Part shown: positions 39,913 through 52,200 of the stretch, one piece after another
How positions within the stretch are numbered: position 1 is the first letter of the stretch
Layout of the letters: every line of letters starts with the position of its first letter
Source: Pseudoips prasinana
Taxonomy: Eukaryota > Arthropoda > Insecta > Lepidoptera > Nolidae
Direction of reading: 5' to 3'
Assembly (NCBI GenBank): GCA_951640165.1
Contig: OX621258.1
Coordinates: 9,509,501 to 9,573,500 of the forward strand
Length of the DNA: 64,000 nt
Made by a program: the position numbers and the translations under genes
The notes under the pieces: model-generated
Databases searched by the model: none
Seen by the model: only the letters and a program-made list of their open reading frames with translations
What the model was told of the DNA's origin: nothing

Positions 39913-40344
39913 AAAAGCGTCTAGTATGCTATTGCAAATAGAAACTTCAATCTTATTTATTAATATGTAGTATGTATGTATAAAATGTAGCTATATATAG
40001 ATTGTTACATGCACAAAATCCGGTCTAAAGATTAATTGATTTTTGTTTTATACAATAAAGAGAAGCTTAATTTAATTCACACATTGCTGTTGCCACCGCG
40101 TTATAGGCAACGCCTTAAAAGTAAAAAAATAAAATTCAATATGGCGGCGTGTTGTGGCATTTTTCTCAGAGGTGACAGTTATCAATCATATTAATAAGAT
40201 TATACGTTTTTTTCTCAGTTTAATATAAGTAGTAAGTGAGTAAGAACTATTAAGCTGACATTAATGATCGGTTTAAATAATAATATTTTGAGCTAGTGCT
40301 TAAATCAAAAGTGTTTTTAACCACTGTCTTTAATTTAGTAGTTA
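39913..40344. other. No gene seen
   Basis: Unique within the window, including CAATATGGCGGCGTGTTG near 40138. No ORF or repeat recognised. Confidence 0.35.
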
Positions 40345-40600
40345 GATTGTTAATCCCCGGCGCAAAAAGGGGGTTTAAAGTTTGTCGTTGACGACTATGT
40401 GCGTGTGTTCTGTATCATAGCTCTCAAACGGATGTACCGATTTCGGTGCGTTGTTTTTCATTCAAGCCAGTTTTCGTCATATGTTTGGTTAATATCGGCC
40501 CATCAGTGTAAGAATAGTATCTCTTTTCCAAACTGATGTAATTACTGTTGCAGTCGGAGGTTTTCTAACGGTTAATTATTAAAATAAAATCGTTAACGTG
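40345..40600 (+). repeat. Single dispersed copy of the 45-48 kb array unit
   Basis: GGCGCAAAAAGGGGGTTTAA, ATCATAGCTCTCAAACGGAT, ACCGATTTCGGTGCG and GGTTAATATCGGCCCATCAG match the repeated block of the array. Confidence 0.55.
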
Positions 40601-40794
40601 TAAAGTAAACAATACTGCTGATTATTTAGAGTAATTATTTATGTGGCAACACGAAACGGTGAGGTTGGACAGTTGGGCAAACCGAATGGATCAGCACTTT
40701 GTTCTAGAGCGCGCTACCAGTTGGACGTGTATATATGTTGTCACTATGTCATATTTATTATACTTATTTATAGAAGCAATGAATATATAATTAA

Positions 40795-40890
40795 GACAAT
40801 CGCCTAGCCACTTCATGTTCCAGATTCGATTCCCGCACAGGATCATTATTTGTGAGACCTATAAGTAGTTGTTCTGAATCTGGGTATGAT
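40795..40890 (+). mobile_element. SINE-C fragment
   Basis: GACAATCGCCTAGCCACTTC, AGATTCGATTCCCGCACAGG and AGTTGTTCTGAATCTGGG; truncated by SINE-D. Confidence 0.55.
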
Positions 40891-40897
40891 GATGATG

Positions 40898-41265
40898 ATG
40901 TCCTCCTAGCCGAATTTCGGCCACGGCGGCCAGTCTCAACAGAGATTAGCCATCTGCGCGGGACATATTATAGAGCTCAAGTGTGTGCGCAAACACAGGA
41001 GCACTTTCTATTCCATCACTCTCATGATCCGATGGGACGCCTATGCGACACGACCGGAAAGAGATCAGGTACAGGACCGACGGCTTTACGTGCTCTCCGA
41101 GGCACGGGGGTATAATACCGCCAACTCCCAGACTTCGGGCTGATGCTGGGAATTTTTTCTTTTTACAGAAATGTCCCAAAATCACTTTTTGGCCCGACCC
41201 GGGATTTGAACCCAGGACCTCGTTCTCTGCGGGTGAACACGCTACCGCTAGACCAACGAGGCAGT
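40898..41265 (-). mobile_element. SINE-D copy, full length
   Basis: Begins near GATGATGATG. Body blocks are GAATTTCGGCCACGGCGGCC, GATTAGCCATCTGCGCGGGA and GAGCACTTTCTATTCCATCA. The minus-strand head is CTCGTTGGTCTAGCGGTAGC with CTGGGTTCAAATCCCGGG. Best copy for defining the family. Confidence 0.8.
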
Positions 41266-41382
41266 CAATCTGCGTATACTGTGTGTCCGTCAATGACATG
41301 TGTGTTAAGTTCCCCATGACATGACCCCCATGACGTTTAATTAAAAAAAGGAAAGACAAAAAATACATAAAACTATAATATC

Positions 41383-41580
41383 TTAGGACATAATTCACAT
41401 ACGGCCATCTGATCCCAAACTTGTAGCAGTTTTTACTATAAAAACCAGATAACTGATATAGGTACTACTATAAGTACTACTAGTACTTTTCTTTTGCAAA
41501 TACTTTTATTTATTTATTTATCACCATATAATTATACAGATATATAGATAATTACACCGAGAGTCATACAATTTGGTGTT
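41383..41580 (-). mobile_element. SINE-A 3' part
   Basis: GGACATAATTCACATACGGC, CATCTGATCCCAAACTTG and AACCAGATAACTGATATAGG, and a T-rich expansion before TATAGATAATTACACCGAG. No head. Confidence 0.6.
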
Positions 41581-42491
41581 GAAATTTGACATCTCAAAGC
41601 TCATCACTAAGGAGTAATTTATAACGTAGAATGTCATATTTCAATATTTAGTACTTCAGTCATTCATTCGCATGGGAAGCCGCTTTCTATATTGAGCTGT
41701 ACTTTTTTCTTATTATTAATTCTGGTTTTCTTATTTGTTCGCTACATGTAATTTCTAACCCTCACTTAAAGTACCTCCATTATTTATTTAACAAAAAATT
41801 AATCGGCAAAATATTATAGTTGACCAATACACTAAATATTTAGTAGCATTAAGTATCAAACCCAACTCAAAATGAATTCATTAATAATTCCAACTCCAAT
41901 TTGTCGCTTAATTCATCCCGCCTCCTAACTTAGTTCTGCACTAAAATGTTACATAGTCAACTAAACCACAAGTTGGGGCACTAGGTCAAAGAGCCGTCTT
42001 TAAGGACCTAATTGGCCCTAAATGCCGGTGATTATAGGCCACCTCTGATAAAATATTCTATAGAAACTAGGGTAATTCAATTCTGAGAATTAATCAGTTT
42101 TATCTACATTTTGTCTACTATTACCATTATACTCGATAGGCAACCGGTCTATAATCTATTCCCACATAGCACAATAATTTAATTATTTATTTTGTTTATT
42201 TTTACAGAAGGCTTCTTTTTGTTTTTTTAAGAGAACACTGTAACACATTGGGGAAATACCAACTTCAAAAGGTGCCAGAAAGTTATGCCGTTTAATATCA
42301 GTTCTTCATCTGTGACTCCATTTCACCCTTATCACAAATTATATTAATAGATATACATATTATTTAGTTGTTCAATGTAGTTAAAGTATAATATTAAGTT
42401 CTAATGTTATTCAATGTAAAAGGCACGATGGGGTTGTCATATCTGTTTAGATAAAAATCCCCATATATAAAAAAATTGGAGAAATGAATTC
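41581..42491. other. Unique 0.9 kb, no gene seen
   Basis: No repeat matching the rest of the window and no convincing ORF. The stretch around 41965-42060 is less AT-rich. Could be intronic or intergenic host DNA. Confidence 0.4.
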
Positions 42492-42648
42492 TTGTGTCCC
42501 GGGGTACTTTACAAACATATAATTGACAGATACACAGTACATCCAGACTCGGGACAAGTATTCACATAATTATCCTGCGCGGGAATCGAACCCGGGACAC
42601 GAAATGGCGAGGCGACTGTCGTAACCGCTACGCCACACGTGCAGTCCA
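42492..42648 (-). mobile_element. SINE-C copy
   Basis: GTCCCGGGGTACTTTACAAA, ACATCCAGACTCGGGACAAG, GCGGGAATCGAACCCGGGAC and GCGAGGCGACTGTCGTAACC. The minus-strand head has good A and B boxes. Confidence 0.7.
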
Positions 42649-43739
42649 TCTAATCATCCATAAACCATCTATTGTACAGATTTTAAATTTTTTGCCGATT
42701 GTAGTACAAAAAGAAAATTTTGTATTGCACAGATTCTGCTTATCCAATTCCCTCAAATCCGTGGAGGAAAATGAGAAAAAAGTTTGTATCAGAAAATGGC
42801 AACTAGAATGAGTTATCTACTAAGTATTTTGTCATGGATCATCTGATAATGTCAAGGTTTATGAAAATAATAACGGTTATTATAGTGCCCCCGGGTTTAT
42901 GATGCGGTTCCATTGATATGGTCATTACACGACGAACGAGACATGATTAATAGGTGCACCCTTAAATATGAATGAAGTGGGTGTTATTATAGCTGTAATT
43001 TTATGAGCTTATAATTATATGCGACTTTTCGGTCACCGACAGTAGTAATTGCACTGATATGAATGTTTTATATTTATAACGCCTTATTAATTTGTAATAT
43101 ACAATTATACGGGAACGCTGCTGCTTACCGTCTAGTTGGTATATTGTCCTGGGTTCTAATCCCGGATCGAGTAAAATAGTAAAGTTGCCGGAGGTGATCA
43201 TTGTAGGGAAGAAAGCCATATGTGTTACAAGCGTCATATGTAACGGTAACCGCTTAGCATCGGATTGGTTGTTATCTTGCTTGCCAACTTGTTTGTGCAA
43301 AAATGTATAAATAAATATTTTTTTCTGCCGCTCGATTAGGTTTGCTTTATACAAATTCAAATTGTTTATTTGCTTTAAACAGGGTGATACATAATGTGGT
43401 GTATAACATTACAGGAGAACAAGCCCATTTAGCTATAAAAACAGCATGCAAATATCAAAAAACTTTAAAATGTAAAAACATCTCGTTAATTTACAATTAA
43501 AATCACAATGTTTATAATCGGTAATCTGTGTATGGATTACTTCTGATAAATGTTTCTACAGTTATGATTTAAAAATTCTTGAACCGAATAAAAAAAATAA
43601 TTCGTTTAATTAATTATATCGTAAATGTATTTTATTTCAATTTTGATTGATTAATATATGTTGTTTTATACAATGTATTGCATAACTTTATGTACAAATT
43701 GTTTGATATGGGTTTTCTCATTGTTATGTATGTATAAAT
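42649..43739. other. Mostly unrecognised; one shared repeat piece
   Basis: 43035-43125 matches 30420-30520. 43340-43400 resembles an antisense LINE tail. 43130-43160 carries a tRNA-like B box (GGGTTCTAATCCCGG). No gene. Confidence 0.35.
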
Positions 43740-43995
43740 CGACGGTCACCGTAGCCTAGTTGGTAGTGATCCTGTCTACGAATCTGGTGGTCCTGGGTTC
43801 GAATCCCGGTAAGTGCAAATATTTGTGTGATGAGCACGAATATTGGTTTCTGAGTCATGGATGTTTTCTATGTATATAAGTATTTATCTATCTATATAAG
43901 TATGTATATCGTCGCCTGGTACCCATAGTACAAGCTTTGCTTAGTTTGGGGCTTGGATGATCTGTGTGACATTGTCCCTAGATATTATTATTATT
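43740..43995 (+). mobile_element. SINE-B copy, full length
   Basis: Head CACCGTAGCCTAGTTGGTAG fits the A-box consensus, and GGGTTCGAATCCCGG fits the B box exactly. Body GATGAGCACGAATATTGG, GCCTGGTACCCATAGTAC and TTAGTTTGGGGCTTGGATGA; tail TGTCCCTAGATATTATTATT. Likely retains a usable pol III promoter. Confidence 0.85.
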
Positions 43996-44254
43996 ATAAA
44001 TCTTGTTATCTGTCAATTAATTAATTAACTAATACTGGTCAAGGTAATGTAAAGTACTTCGTCTGCGAACGCTGTGCATACCTGTAAGTGACCTACTCAC
44101 ACTGGATTAATCTCTCTGTATTAGATTCATACAAACAAATTGTGAATAGGTTGTTGGTGTGCCTTATCAATAAAAAAAAATAAAAGAAATGAAACGCATT
44201 TTCTCACAGCCATTTTTTTAACACTGGATTAAATTACAATGAACCTTAGACTTT

Positions 44255-44385
44255 GACTGGCCTGTTGTACTAGACGTTAGTGCAGATGACTCTGACTGTT
44301 AAGCCAGAGATCATTGGTTCGATCACTACCCAGACAAATTTTCGGGTGAAATGCACGATTATTTATTACGTGTATGGGTTTAATT
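44255..44385 (+). mobile_element. SINE-B2 copy
   Basis: GGCCTGTTGTACTAGACGTT, TGACTGTTAAGCCAGAGATC and TTGGTTCGATCACTACCCAG; short body. Confidence 0.6.
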
Positions 44386-44394
44386 TATTTATAA

Positions 44395-44572
44395 CTAGCT
44401 GTACCCCGTGGTTTCCTCCACGATAAACTTTATAAATTACTTACCCTATCAGTTATATAATCTACATTTCTATAAAGTTTCAACAAAATCCGTTTAGTAG
44501 TTTTTGCGTGAAAGAGTAACAAACATCAATACATTCTCCCAAACTTTAGCATTTATAATATTAGTAGGGTGA
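44395..44572 (-). mobile_element. Non-autonomous Helitron, complete
   Basis: Antisense 3' end CTAGCTGTACCCCGTGG and antisense 5' end TTTATAATATTAGTAGGGTG then A. The middle has GTGAAAGAGTAACAAACATC. Confidence 0.8.
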
Positions 44573-44599
44573 GTATATTGTATTCAAAAATATAGAGGT

Positions 44600-44690
44600 A
44601 AGGAAAAATATAAGTATGTTTATCTGATGCCTGGTTGCCGTAGTACAGGCTCTGATTAGGGATCAGATAATAGTGTGTTAGTTATATCCT
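44600..44690 (+). mobile_element. SINE-A tail
   Basis: ATCTGATGCCTGGTTGCCGT, GGCTCTGATTAGGGATCAGA and ATCCTGGGACATT. Abuts an opposite-strand SINE-A tail to tail. Confidence 0.6.
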
Positions 44691-44691
44691 G

Positions 44692-45205
44692 GGACATTAT
44701 TCACACACAGCCATCTAATCCCAAACTAAGCAGAGGTTGTACTATGGAAACCAGACAACTGATATAGGTAGGTACTAATTTTATTTTGTAACATACTTAA
44801 AAAACTTGCGAGGTGTCAAGGGACACCCGGATGGATCGAAGTTCCTTTCGATTAATTAGTGAAGGAATTGCAATTTTTTTATTTTTAAGTTATAATATTT
44901 TTTTATTATTATTAACAAATATAATGTAATATAAACTTAATCAGTAGGCTCAATTTTCGTAATACTTGGCATGTGGTAACATATCAAAAAGTTTCGTGAC
45001 AACTTTTTGTGAGAATTTTTTCCGTCTGGCTAGACGGAAAAAATTCACAACACAACACGCGATAAGGAACTTCGTTCCAATAGATAATTACACACCCAGA
45101 CTTAGGACAAAGTGACAGACAGATATCTGTCCTGGGTGGGACTCGAACCCATAACTTGGGGCGTAAAAGGTAAGTATCTACCAACCACGCCAACCAGCCC
45201 GAAGA
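44692..45205 (-). mobile_element. SINE-A interrupted by a 271-bp element
   Basis: The left part (CATCTAATCCCAAACTAAGC) and right part (ATAATTACACACCCAGACTT, GGGACTCGAACCCATAAC, GCCAACCAGCCC) make one copy. The interruption is 44810-45080. Confidence 0.7.
44810..45080. mobile_element. Unclassified non-autonomous insert
   Basis: Begins CTTGCGAGGTGTCAAGGGAC and GGATCGAAGTTCCTTTCG, and ends AAGGAACTTCGTTCCA, giving subterminal inverted similarity. A hairpin at 44999-45038 has a GGCT loop. I recognise the start as a common lepidopteran repeat. Confidence 0.5.
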
Positions 45206-45431
45206 AAGAGAGATGGCTTCATTGCGCCTTTTCCAGTCTAACTTTACCCGGCCCCATCAGTCATATAATTTTGCTTTAGCACCCATAAATATCTAGTGTA
45301 AGGTAAACCAGTTCATATTTGTTGCAGACTTGATTTCCGGTTGGAACACGTTCTCGGTTAAATCTAGTGCATAGGATGCGCGTATAGATTAATAGCTTGC
45401 TGGACGCCGGCTTGACACACGATCTAGTAAA

Positions 45432-45722
45432 CATAATTAGTGTATGATATGTTTATTAACATACGTTAATTGTAAAGTCATACTAAGTTTTTGGTATGCA
45501 ATATATTTATCACAGTTCCTTAGTATAATTTATTTGTAGCACTCCTGCTACTGTTTACTTTACTTTCAGTTCCTATCCATCCAAAGGTTGTCTGGAAGAG
45601 ATCGCTTAAGGCGATAAGACCGCCCATTGTACCGTATGTTCTTTATATTATATCCGATGTATTTTCCTTCCGCCTGAGTGTGTACAATAAAGAGTATTCT
45701 ATCTATCTATCTAAATCTAAAT
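45432..45722 (+). mobile_element. LINE 3' end inserted in the array
   Basis: GTTGTCTGGAAGAGATCGC, AAGGCGATAAGACCGCCCAT and GTGTACAATAAAGAGTATTC, then (ATCT)n. This is a LINE-J-related 3' UTR. The array sequence resumes with ATGCTATACGAAACAAATTT. Confidence 0.65.
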
Positions 45723-45851
45723 CTAATTTTATGCTATACGAAACAAATTTTAGTATTACTGCATTTCTTTCTTACATTTTCTACGAGTAACTGGTAAAAC
45801 TGCTTGTGATACGCGCACCTATTACGTGCATCGGGCGCATTATGAATCGAC

Positions 45852-45985
45852 AGGTTCTTTAAAAAAAAAATAAAATAAAATAAAATAAAATAAAAAGGTT
45901 TTTATTCACGTAGACTTCAAAAAAGCGCTTGTAAATAGTCAGAACATGTTTGTAGTATTATAGTTGTATACATTATTATTCTACG
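45852..45985 (-). repeat. Rep-E copy with (AAAAT)n
   Basis: A-rich TAAAATAAAATAAAAT then GGTTTTTATTCACGTAGACT and GTAAATAGTCAGAACATG. Interrupts the array at GACAGGTTCT, where intact units continue into the CACAACTAATGGTG block. Confidence 0.7.
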
Positions 45986-48439
45986 TCACAACTAATGGTG
46001 CCATGTCCTTTTTTAACTCCTGACGTAAAGAGAGGGGTGTTATAAGTTTGACGTCGATGTCTATCTGTGTGTGTGTATGTCTGTCTGTGGCATCATTGCT
46101 CTCAAACGGATGAACCGATTTCGATGCGGTTTTTTCGTTTGAACGCCAGTTTTCTTGTGGTGGTTCTTAACTAGCTTTGATTGTTAGGTTAATATCGGTC
46201 CCGCAGTGTAAGAGTATCAGAGGGTTATCTAACTGTTAGGTTAGGTTATATAACGCTTTTTGATTTCCGGTTGAAACACGTTCTCGGTTCAATCTAGTGC
46301 ATAGGATGCGCGTATAGATTAATAGCTTGCTGGACTGCGGCTTGACACACGATCTAGTAAACGGTCCCATGCTATACAAAACGAATTTTAGTATTACTAC
46401 ATTCCTTTCTTACATTTTCTACGAGTAACTGGTGAAACTGCTTGTGATACGCGCACCTATTACGTGCATCAGGCGCATTATTAATGGACAGGTTATAGGT
46501 CACAACTAATGGTGTCCTGATGTCTATTTGTGTGTGTGTACGTCTGTCTGTGGCATCATAGCTCTCAAACGGATGGACCAATTTCGATGCGGTTTTTTCG
46601 TTGGAACGCCAGTTTCCGTGTGGTGGTTCTTAACTAGCTTTGATTGTTTGGTTAATATCGGTCCTGCAGTGTAAGAGAATCAGAGGGTTTTCTAACTGTT
46701 AGGTTAGGTTATATAACGCTTTTTGATTTCCGGTAGAAACACCTTCTCGGTTAAATCTAGTGCATAGGATGCGCGTATAGATTAATAGCTTGCTGGACTG
46801 CGGCTTGACACACGATCTAGTAAACGCTGCCGATTCTATGCTATACAAAACGAATTTTAGTATTACTGCATTTCTTTCTAACATTTTCTACGAGTAACTG
46901 GTAAAACTGCTTGTGATACGCGCGCCCATTACGTGCATTGGGCGTATTATTCATCGACAGGTTCTAGGTCACAACTAATGGTGCCCTCCCTGTTCATTCC
47001 CAGTGTGTTTTATAATTTTGACGCCGATGTCTATCTGTGGGTGTGTATGTCTGTCTTTGGCATCATAGCTCTCAAATGGATGGCGCGATTTCGATGCGGT
47101 TTTTAGTGCATAGGATGCGCGTCTAGATTAATAGTTTGCTGGACGGCGGCTTGACACACGATCTAGTAAACTTTGCCGATTCTATGCTATACGAAACTAA
47201 TTTAAGTATTTTTGCATTTCTTTCTGACATTTTCTAAATAGTAAAACTGCTTGTGATACGCGCGCCCATTACGTGCATTGGGCGTATTATTAATCGACAG
47301 GTTCTAGGTCACAACTAACAGTGCCCTGTCCTTTTTTAACCTCCGACGCAAAAAGAGGGGTGCTATAAGTTTGACGTCGATATCTGTGTGTGTATGTTTG
47401 TGTCTGTCTGTGGCATCATAGCTCTCAAATCGATCTCGATGCGGTTTTTTCGTTTGAACGCCAGTTTCCGTGTGGTGGTTCTTAACTAGCTTTGATTGTT
47501 TGGTTAATAGCGGTCCCGCAGTGTAAAAGTATGAGAGGATTTTCTAACTGTTAGGTTAGGTTATACAACGCTTTTTGATTTCCGGTTGAAACACGTTCTC
47601 GGTTACATCTAGTGCATAGGATGCGCGTACAGATTAATAGCTTGCTAGACGGCGGCTTGACACACGATCTAGTAAACGCTGCCGATTCTATGCTATACAA
47701 AACGAATTTTAATATTACTGCATTTCTTTCTTACATTTTCTACGAGTAACTGGTAAAACTGCTTGTGATACGCGCACCTATTACGTGCATCGGGCGCATT
47801 ATGAATCGACAGGTTCTACGTCACAACTAATGGTGCCCTGTCCTTTTTTTGACCCCCGGCGTAAAGAGAGGGGTGTTATAAGTCTGACGCCGATTTCTAT
47901 CTGTGTGTGTGTATGTCTGTCTGTTGCATCATAGCTCTCAAACGGATGGACCGATTTTGATGCGGTTTTTTCGTTTGAAAGCCATTTTCCTTGCGGTGGT
48001 TCTCAGCTATGTTTGGTTAATATCGGTCCTGCAGTGTAAGAGAATCAGAGGGTTTTCTAACTGTTAGGTTATATAACCCTTTTTGACTTTACCCAGCCCC
48101 ATCAGTCATATAATGTTGCTTTAGCACCTGTAAATATCTGGTGTAAAATAAACCAGTTCATATTTGTAGCAGACTTGATTTCCGGTTGAAACACGTTCTC
48201 GGTTAAATCTAGTGCATAGGATACGCGTACAGATTAATAGCTTGACTGCGGCTTGACACACGATCTAGTAAATGCTGCCGATTCTATGCTATACAAAACT
48301 AATTTTATTTGTATTGCATTTCTTTCTGACATTTTCTAAGTGGTAAAACTGATACGCGCGACCATTACGTGGATCGGGCGCATTATGAATCGACTGGTTC
48401 TAGGACACAACTAATGGTGTCCTTACCTTTAGGTTACCC

Positions 48440-48540
48440 GACGGTTCGGCATGGATTGCACCAGCCGTGGTCACGGGTTAATAATTTGCCTGAAATCGTT
48501 ATCGCGATTGAGACCCGTGTCCACAATGTATAAAACTGTG
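48440..48540. repeat. Shared repeat piece inside the array
   Basis: TTCGGCATGGATTGCACCAG, CCGTGGTCACGGG and ATTTGCCTGAAATCG. Parts match 29005-29115, some inverted. Confidence 0.4.
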
Positions 48541-48775
48541 TACCAATCGCGAAAGTTTAACATTAATCATGGTGTCCTGTACTTTTTAAACTCCCGACGC
48601 AAAAAGAGGGGTGTTATTAGTTTGACGCCTATGTCAATCTGTGTGTGTGTGTCTGTCTGTGGCATCATAGCTCTCAAACGGATGGACCGATTTCGATGCG
48701 GTTTTTTCGTTTGAACGCCAGTTTCCGTGTGGTGGGTTTTAACTAGCTTTAATTGTTTGGTTTTACTAGCTTCAT

Positions 48776-49247
48776 ACGTATGTTAGTAGCTATGTATGTT
48801 ACGGAAACTTTGAATATGGTTTTGAGCTCCTTCAAAACGTCGTATTAAATCAAACCGTTATCCTTACTAGAACAATCAGTGGTAGAGTGTTTGCGCCAAG
48901 CAAGAGTTTAGTGGAAAATAAAATAATATATTCTATATTTTCATAATATCTACCCTCAAATTTATTAGTTATTAATCGCGTTCCATTTTATAACATTATA
49001 TAGTTAGCATAACTTGACAATATCTATGGTACTTGACGGTCCATGTGAACGTAGGCCAATGCCGCACGTCGTGAGTCTTTTGAGCCTATTTTAAAACTTT
49101 CCATTTTATTTTAATTTTGTTTATGTTTAAAATTATTATGTATTTATTATTATTAATTGTATATTATGTTATTCATTAATTACTACTGATACGTGGGTGC
49201 ATAAATATCGAACTTTGCGTACATTGTTCTAACTAGTTAGCACTGAA
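48776..49247. other. Upstream of the LINE ORF; no ORF1 seen
   Basis: No zinc-knuckle ORF1 is visible. Part of this may be the LINE 5' UTR, but the 5' junction could not be placed. Confidence 0.4.
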
Positions 49248-52200
49248 ATGGTAGGATTTTGTTTTTGTATTTGTAGATATTTTAATAAATTAGTTTGTTT
49301 GTGTGTATGTTCATATAATATTATGTTAGATGCTCATAGTTACGATTTTGGTAGTGATGTTGAAGATTTCTTTTCGGCTAATAGTGATGATGATAGTTTC
49401 GTTAGCATACCCTCCCTTGCAGATACTATACAGGGTCACTTTGCCGACGTGCCAAAAAATTTCAATGTGATTCATATCAATGCCCAAAGTATTCCGGCCC
49501 ATTTCCCTGATATGCTGGCAAGTCTCAATTATAAAAATATTCATGCTATTCTTGTTTCCGAGTCCTGGCTCAAACCCTGTCTCCCTACGGCCTCGTATAC
49601 ACTTCCTGGTTTTCAGCTCATCAGGAATGATCGAACTGGAGCTGGAGGTGGTGGAGTTGCTATTTATCTTCGAAATAATATTAATTTTTCTATGGTTAGT
49701 ATGTCTTCACAGCCGCCACCGCTGGATGCTGGTGAACATCTATTTATTGAAGTAGAGCTGCATCACACGAAAGTTCTAGTTGGTGTATATTACTGTCCTT
49801 CTCTTCGTATAAACTTTTTTGCTTCTTTCGAACTTTTACTTGAAACCTTCCTTCCATCCTATAGTCACACCATAATAATGGGTGATTTCAATACTTGTTT
49901 ACTAAAGAAAGACTCTCGTTGCTCCTCACTTATATCTGCAATAGAATCTAGTAACCTATCTCTTCTTCCCCTTAATTCTACACACCATTTTCCTCATTCT
50001 ACGCCTTCTCTTCTTGACTTAATTCTAGTCTCTTCAAGAGGTCATGTTGCTAAGCATGGACAATGCTCAGCAGATGCCTTCTCTTACCACGATCTCCTTT
50101 TCGTTTCTTACAAAATTCGTCCTCCTAAGGCAAAATCTAAAGTTCTTCTACAACGTAATTTTGGTGGGATGGATCTTAGTCATCTTCGTGCAGATGCTGG
50201 CAGCATTGACTGGTCGACTCTTATTGCTGCTGAGTCAATTGACGAACAAGTTGACATATTTAATACCAAGCTCATCCAATTGTACGACGTTCATGCTCCC
50301 ATTCGGCCAATTAAAATTAAGCATTTGCCAGCACCGTGGCTAACTACTGAAATAAAAACTCTTTTATCTAAGAAATCATCAGCTAAGTCTCGGTACGCTG
50401 GTCGGCCTAATGATATTAACCGTGAAAAATATATAACTCTGCGAAATCACTGTAATAAGGTGTGTAGGAGTGCACAACGCCAACATATTCACAGTTCAGT
50501 TGAAAATGAAGATCCTGGAAAAATATGGAAGTTTTTACGATCTTTGGGAGTTGGAAAATCTCAACCTGATTCAATTCCAAACAATTTAGATATTAATTCA
50601 CTAAATAGTCATTTCTCTTCTTCGCCTATTTTTGACAGGGCAACTAAAACAAAAACTTTAAATTATCTTTCATCCATTCCCTCTCCCAACTATTCTTCTT
50701 TCAATTTTAGCCAATTTTCTGCTTGTGACATTAAGAAGAGTATTTTGTCCATAGCATCAAATGCAATGGGCAACGATAATATCACCCGTAATATGGTTCT
50801 TCCTATACTTGATGAGATCCTTTTCCCTATATCTCACATCCTCAATACCTCTATATCCAGCGGTGTATTTCCATCTTCATGGAAAGATGCACTAATCATT
50901 CCCCTTCCGAAAAAATCCAATCCTGCATCGTTTTCCGATTATCGTCCTATATCGATATTACCTTTCCTCTCCAAAGTCCTTGAACGGCTTGTTCACAATC
51001 AAATCAGTAGTTTCCTCTCATCTAATAACCTCCTTAATCCTTTTCAGTCTGGTTTTCGCCCTGGACATAGTACTACCTCAGCCTTGGTCCATATTACGGA
51101 TGATATTAGAACTGGCATGGAACACGGTAATCTAACGGTGCTTGCATTATTAGACTTTAGTAATGCTTTCAATACTGTAGACTTCGACGTGTTGCTGGGA
51201 ATTTTACGTACTCTTAATGTATCTCCAACGGTCATTGGCTGGTTTCATAGTTACCTGTCTGGTCGCCGGCAACGTATACGTATTGATAACTCTGTCTCTT
51301 CTTGGTGCAATACGAATGCCGGCGTGCCGCAGGGTGGCGTTTTGTCTCCTTTACTCTTCGCAATTTTCATAAATTCTATCTCAGATCGACTTCTCTCCTC
51401 TTACCACCTTTATGCAGATGACCTACAGATATACTCACAGGCCCCGCTTAATAGGCTCTCGGATGCTATTAGTATCATTAATAAAGATTTTATTAGTATT
51501 AATGAATGGAGTCGTTTGTACGGTTTACAAGTTAACCCCCTTAAGACTCAGGTAATTATTGTTGGAAGCTCAAGGATGATGGCAAAGATTTCTTGTTCTC
51601 AACTACCTCAAGTTATCTTTGACGGGAGTATATTGGAAATAAACCGAGTTGTTAAAAATTTGGGTGTCTATTTTGATAACTGTCTCTCATGGGGTCCGCA
51701 GCTGCATAATACTAGTCGTAAACTTTATGCGTCAGTGGGATCTTTGCGAAGATTTCAAAACTTTCTGCCTATTCCCACCAAAATTGCGCTTGCCCAGTCC
51801 CTTCTTCTTTCGATACTAGATTATGCAGATGTCAGCTATCTTGATCTTACTGAAGCCCAACTGGATAAACTTGAGCGTCTCCAGAATGTCTGCATAAGAT
51901 TTGTATTTGGTCTTCGCAAATACGATCATGTCTCTGAATTTCGCAAAAAACTCAAGTGGCTACCTATACGACTTCGCCGGAATGCTCATATTCTGTCATT
52001 TCTATACAGTATTCTGTTTACTCCTTCCACTCCCTCTTATCTGAAAGATCGTTTTTCTTTCCTACATGAATCACATTCGAAAGCCTTGAGATCCACTAAC
52101 AATCAGCGGTTAAAAATACCGACGCACTCCACAAAGTTTCTCGATAACGCATTTGTTGTACAAGGTGCTCGTTTGTGGAATGCGTTGCCATTGTTTATTA

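Larger units (their letters stand above)
45225..48775. repeat. Tandem array of about 465-bp units
   Basis: Six recognisable units. The marker TGATTTCCGGT occurs near 45340, 46260, 46725, 47577 and 48177; one unit lacks it. Other shared blocks are TAGTGCATAGGATGCGCGT, CTTGACACACGATCTAGTAA, GGCATCATAGCTCTCAAACG and AACTGTTAGGTTAGG. Units 46255-46718 and 46719 onward are about 465 bp apart. Unit 1 contains a LINE tail and a Rep-E. No consistent ORF. Confidence 0.8.

Noticed and set aside
43740..43810. tRNA gene
   Set aside because: A and B boxes are good, but the sequence continues into a SINE body present elsewhere and the acceptor arms do not pair convincingly.
48451..48714. 87-codon ORF in the 465-bp array
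   Set aside because: Not preserved in the other units of the array.
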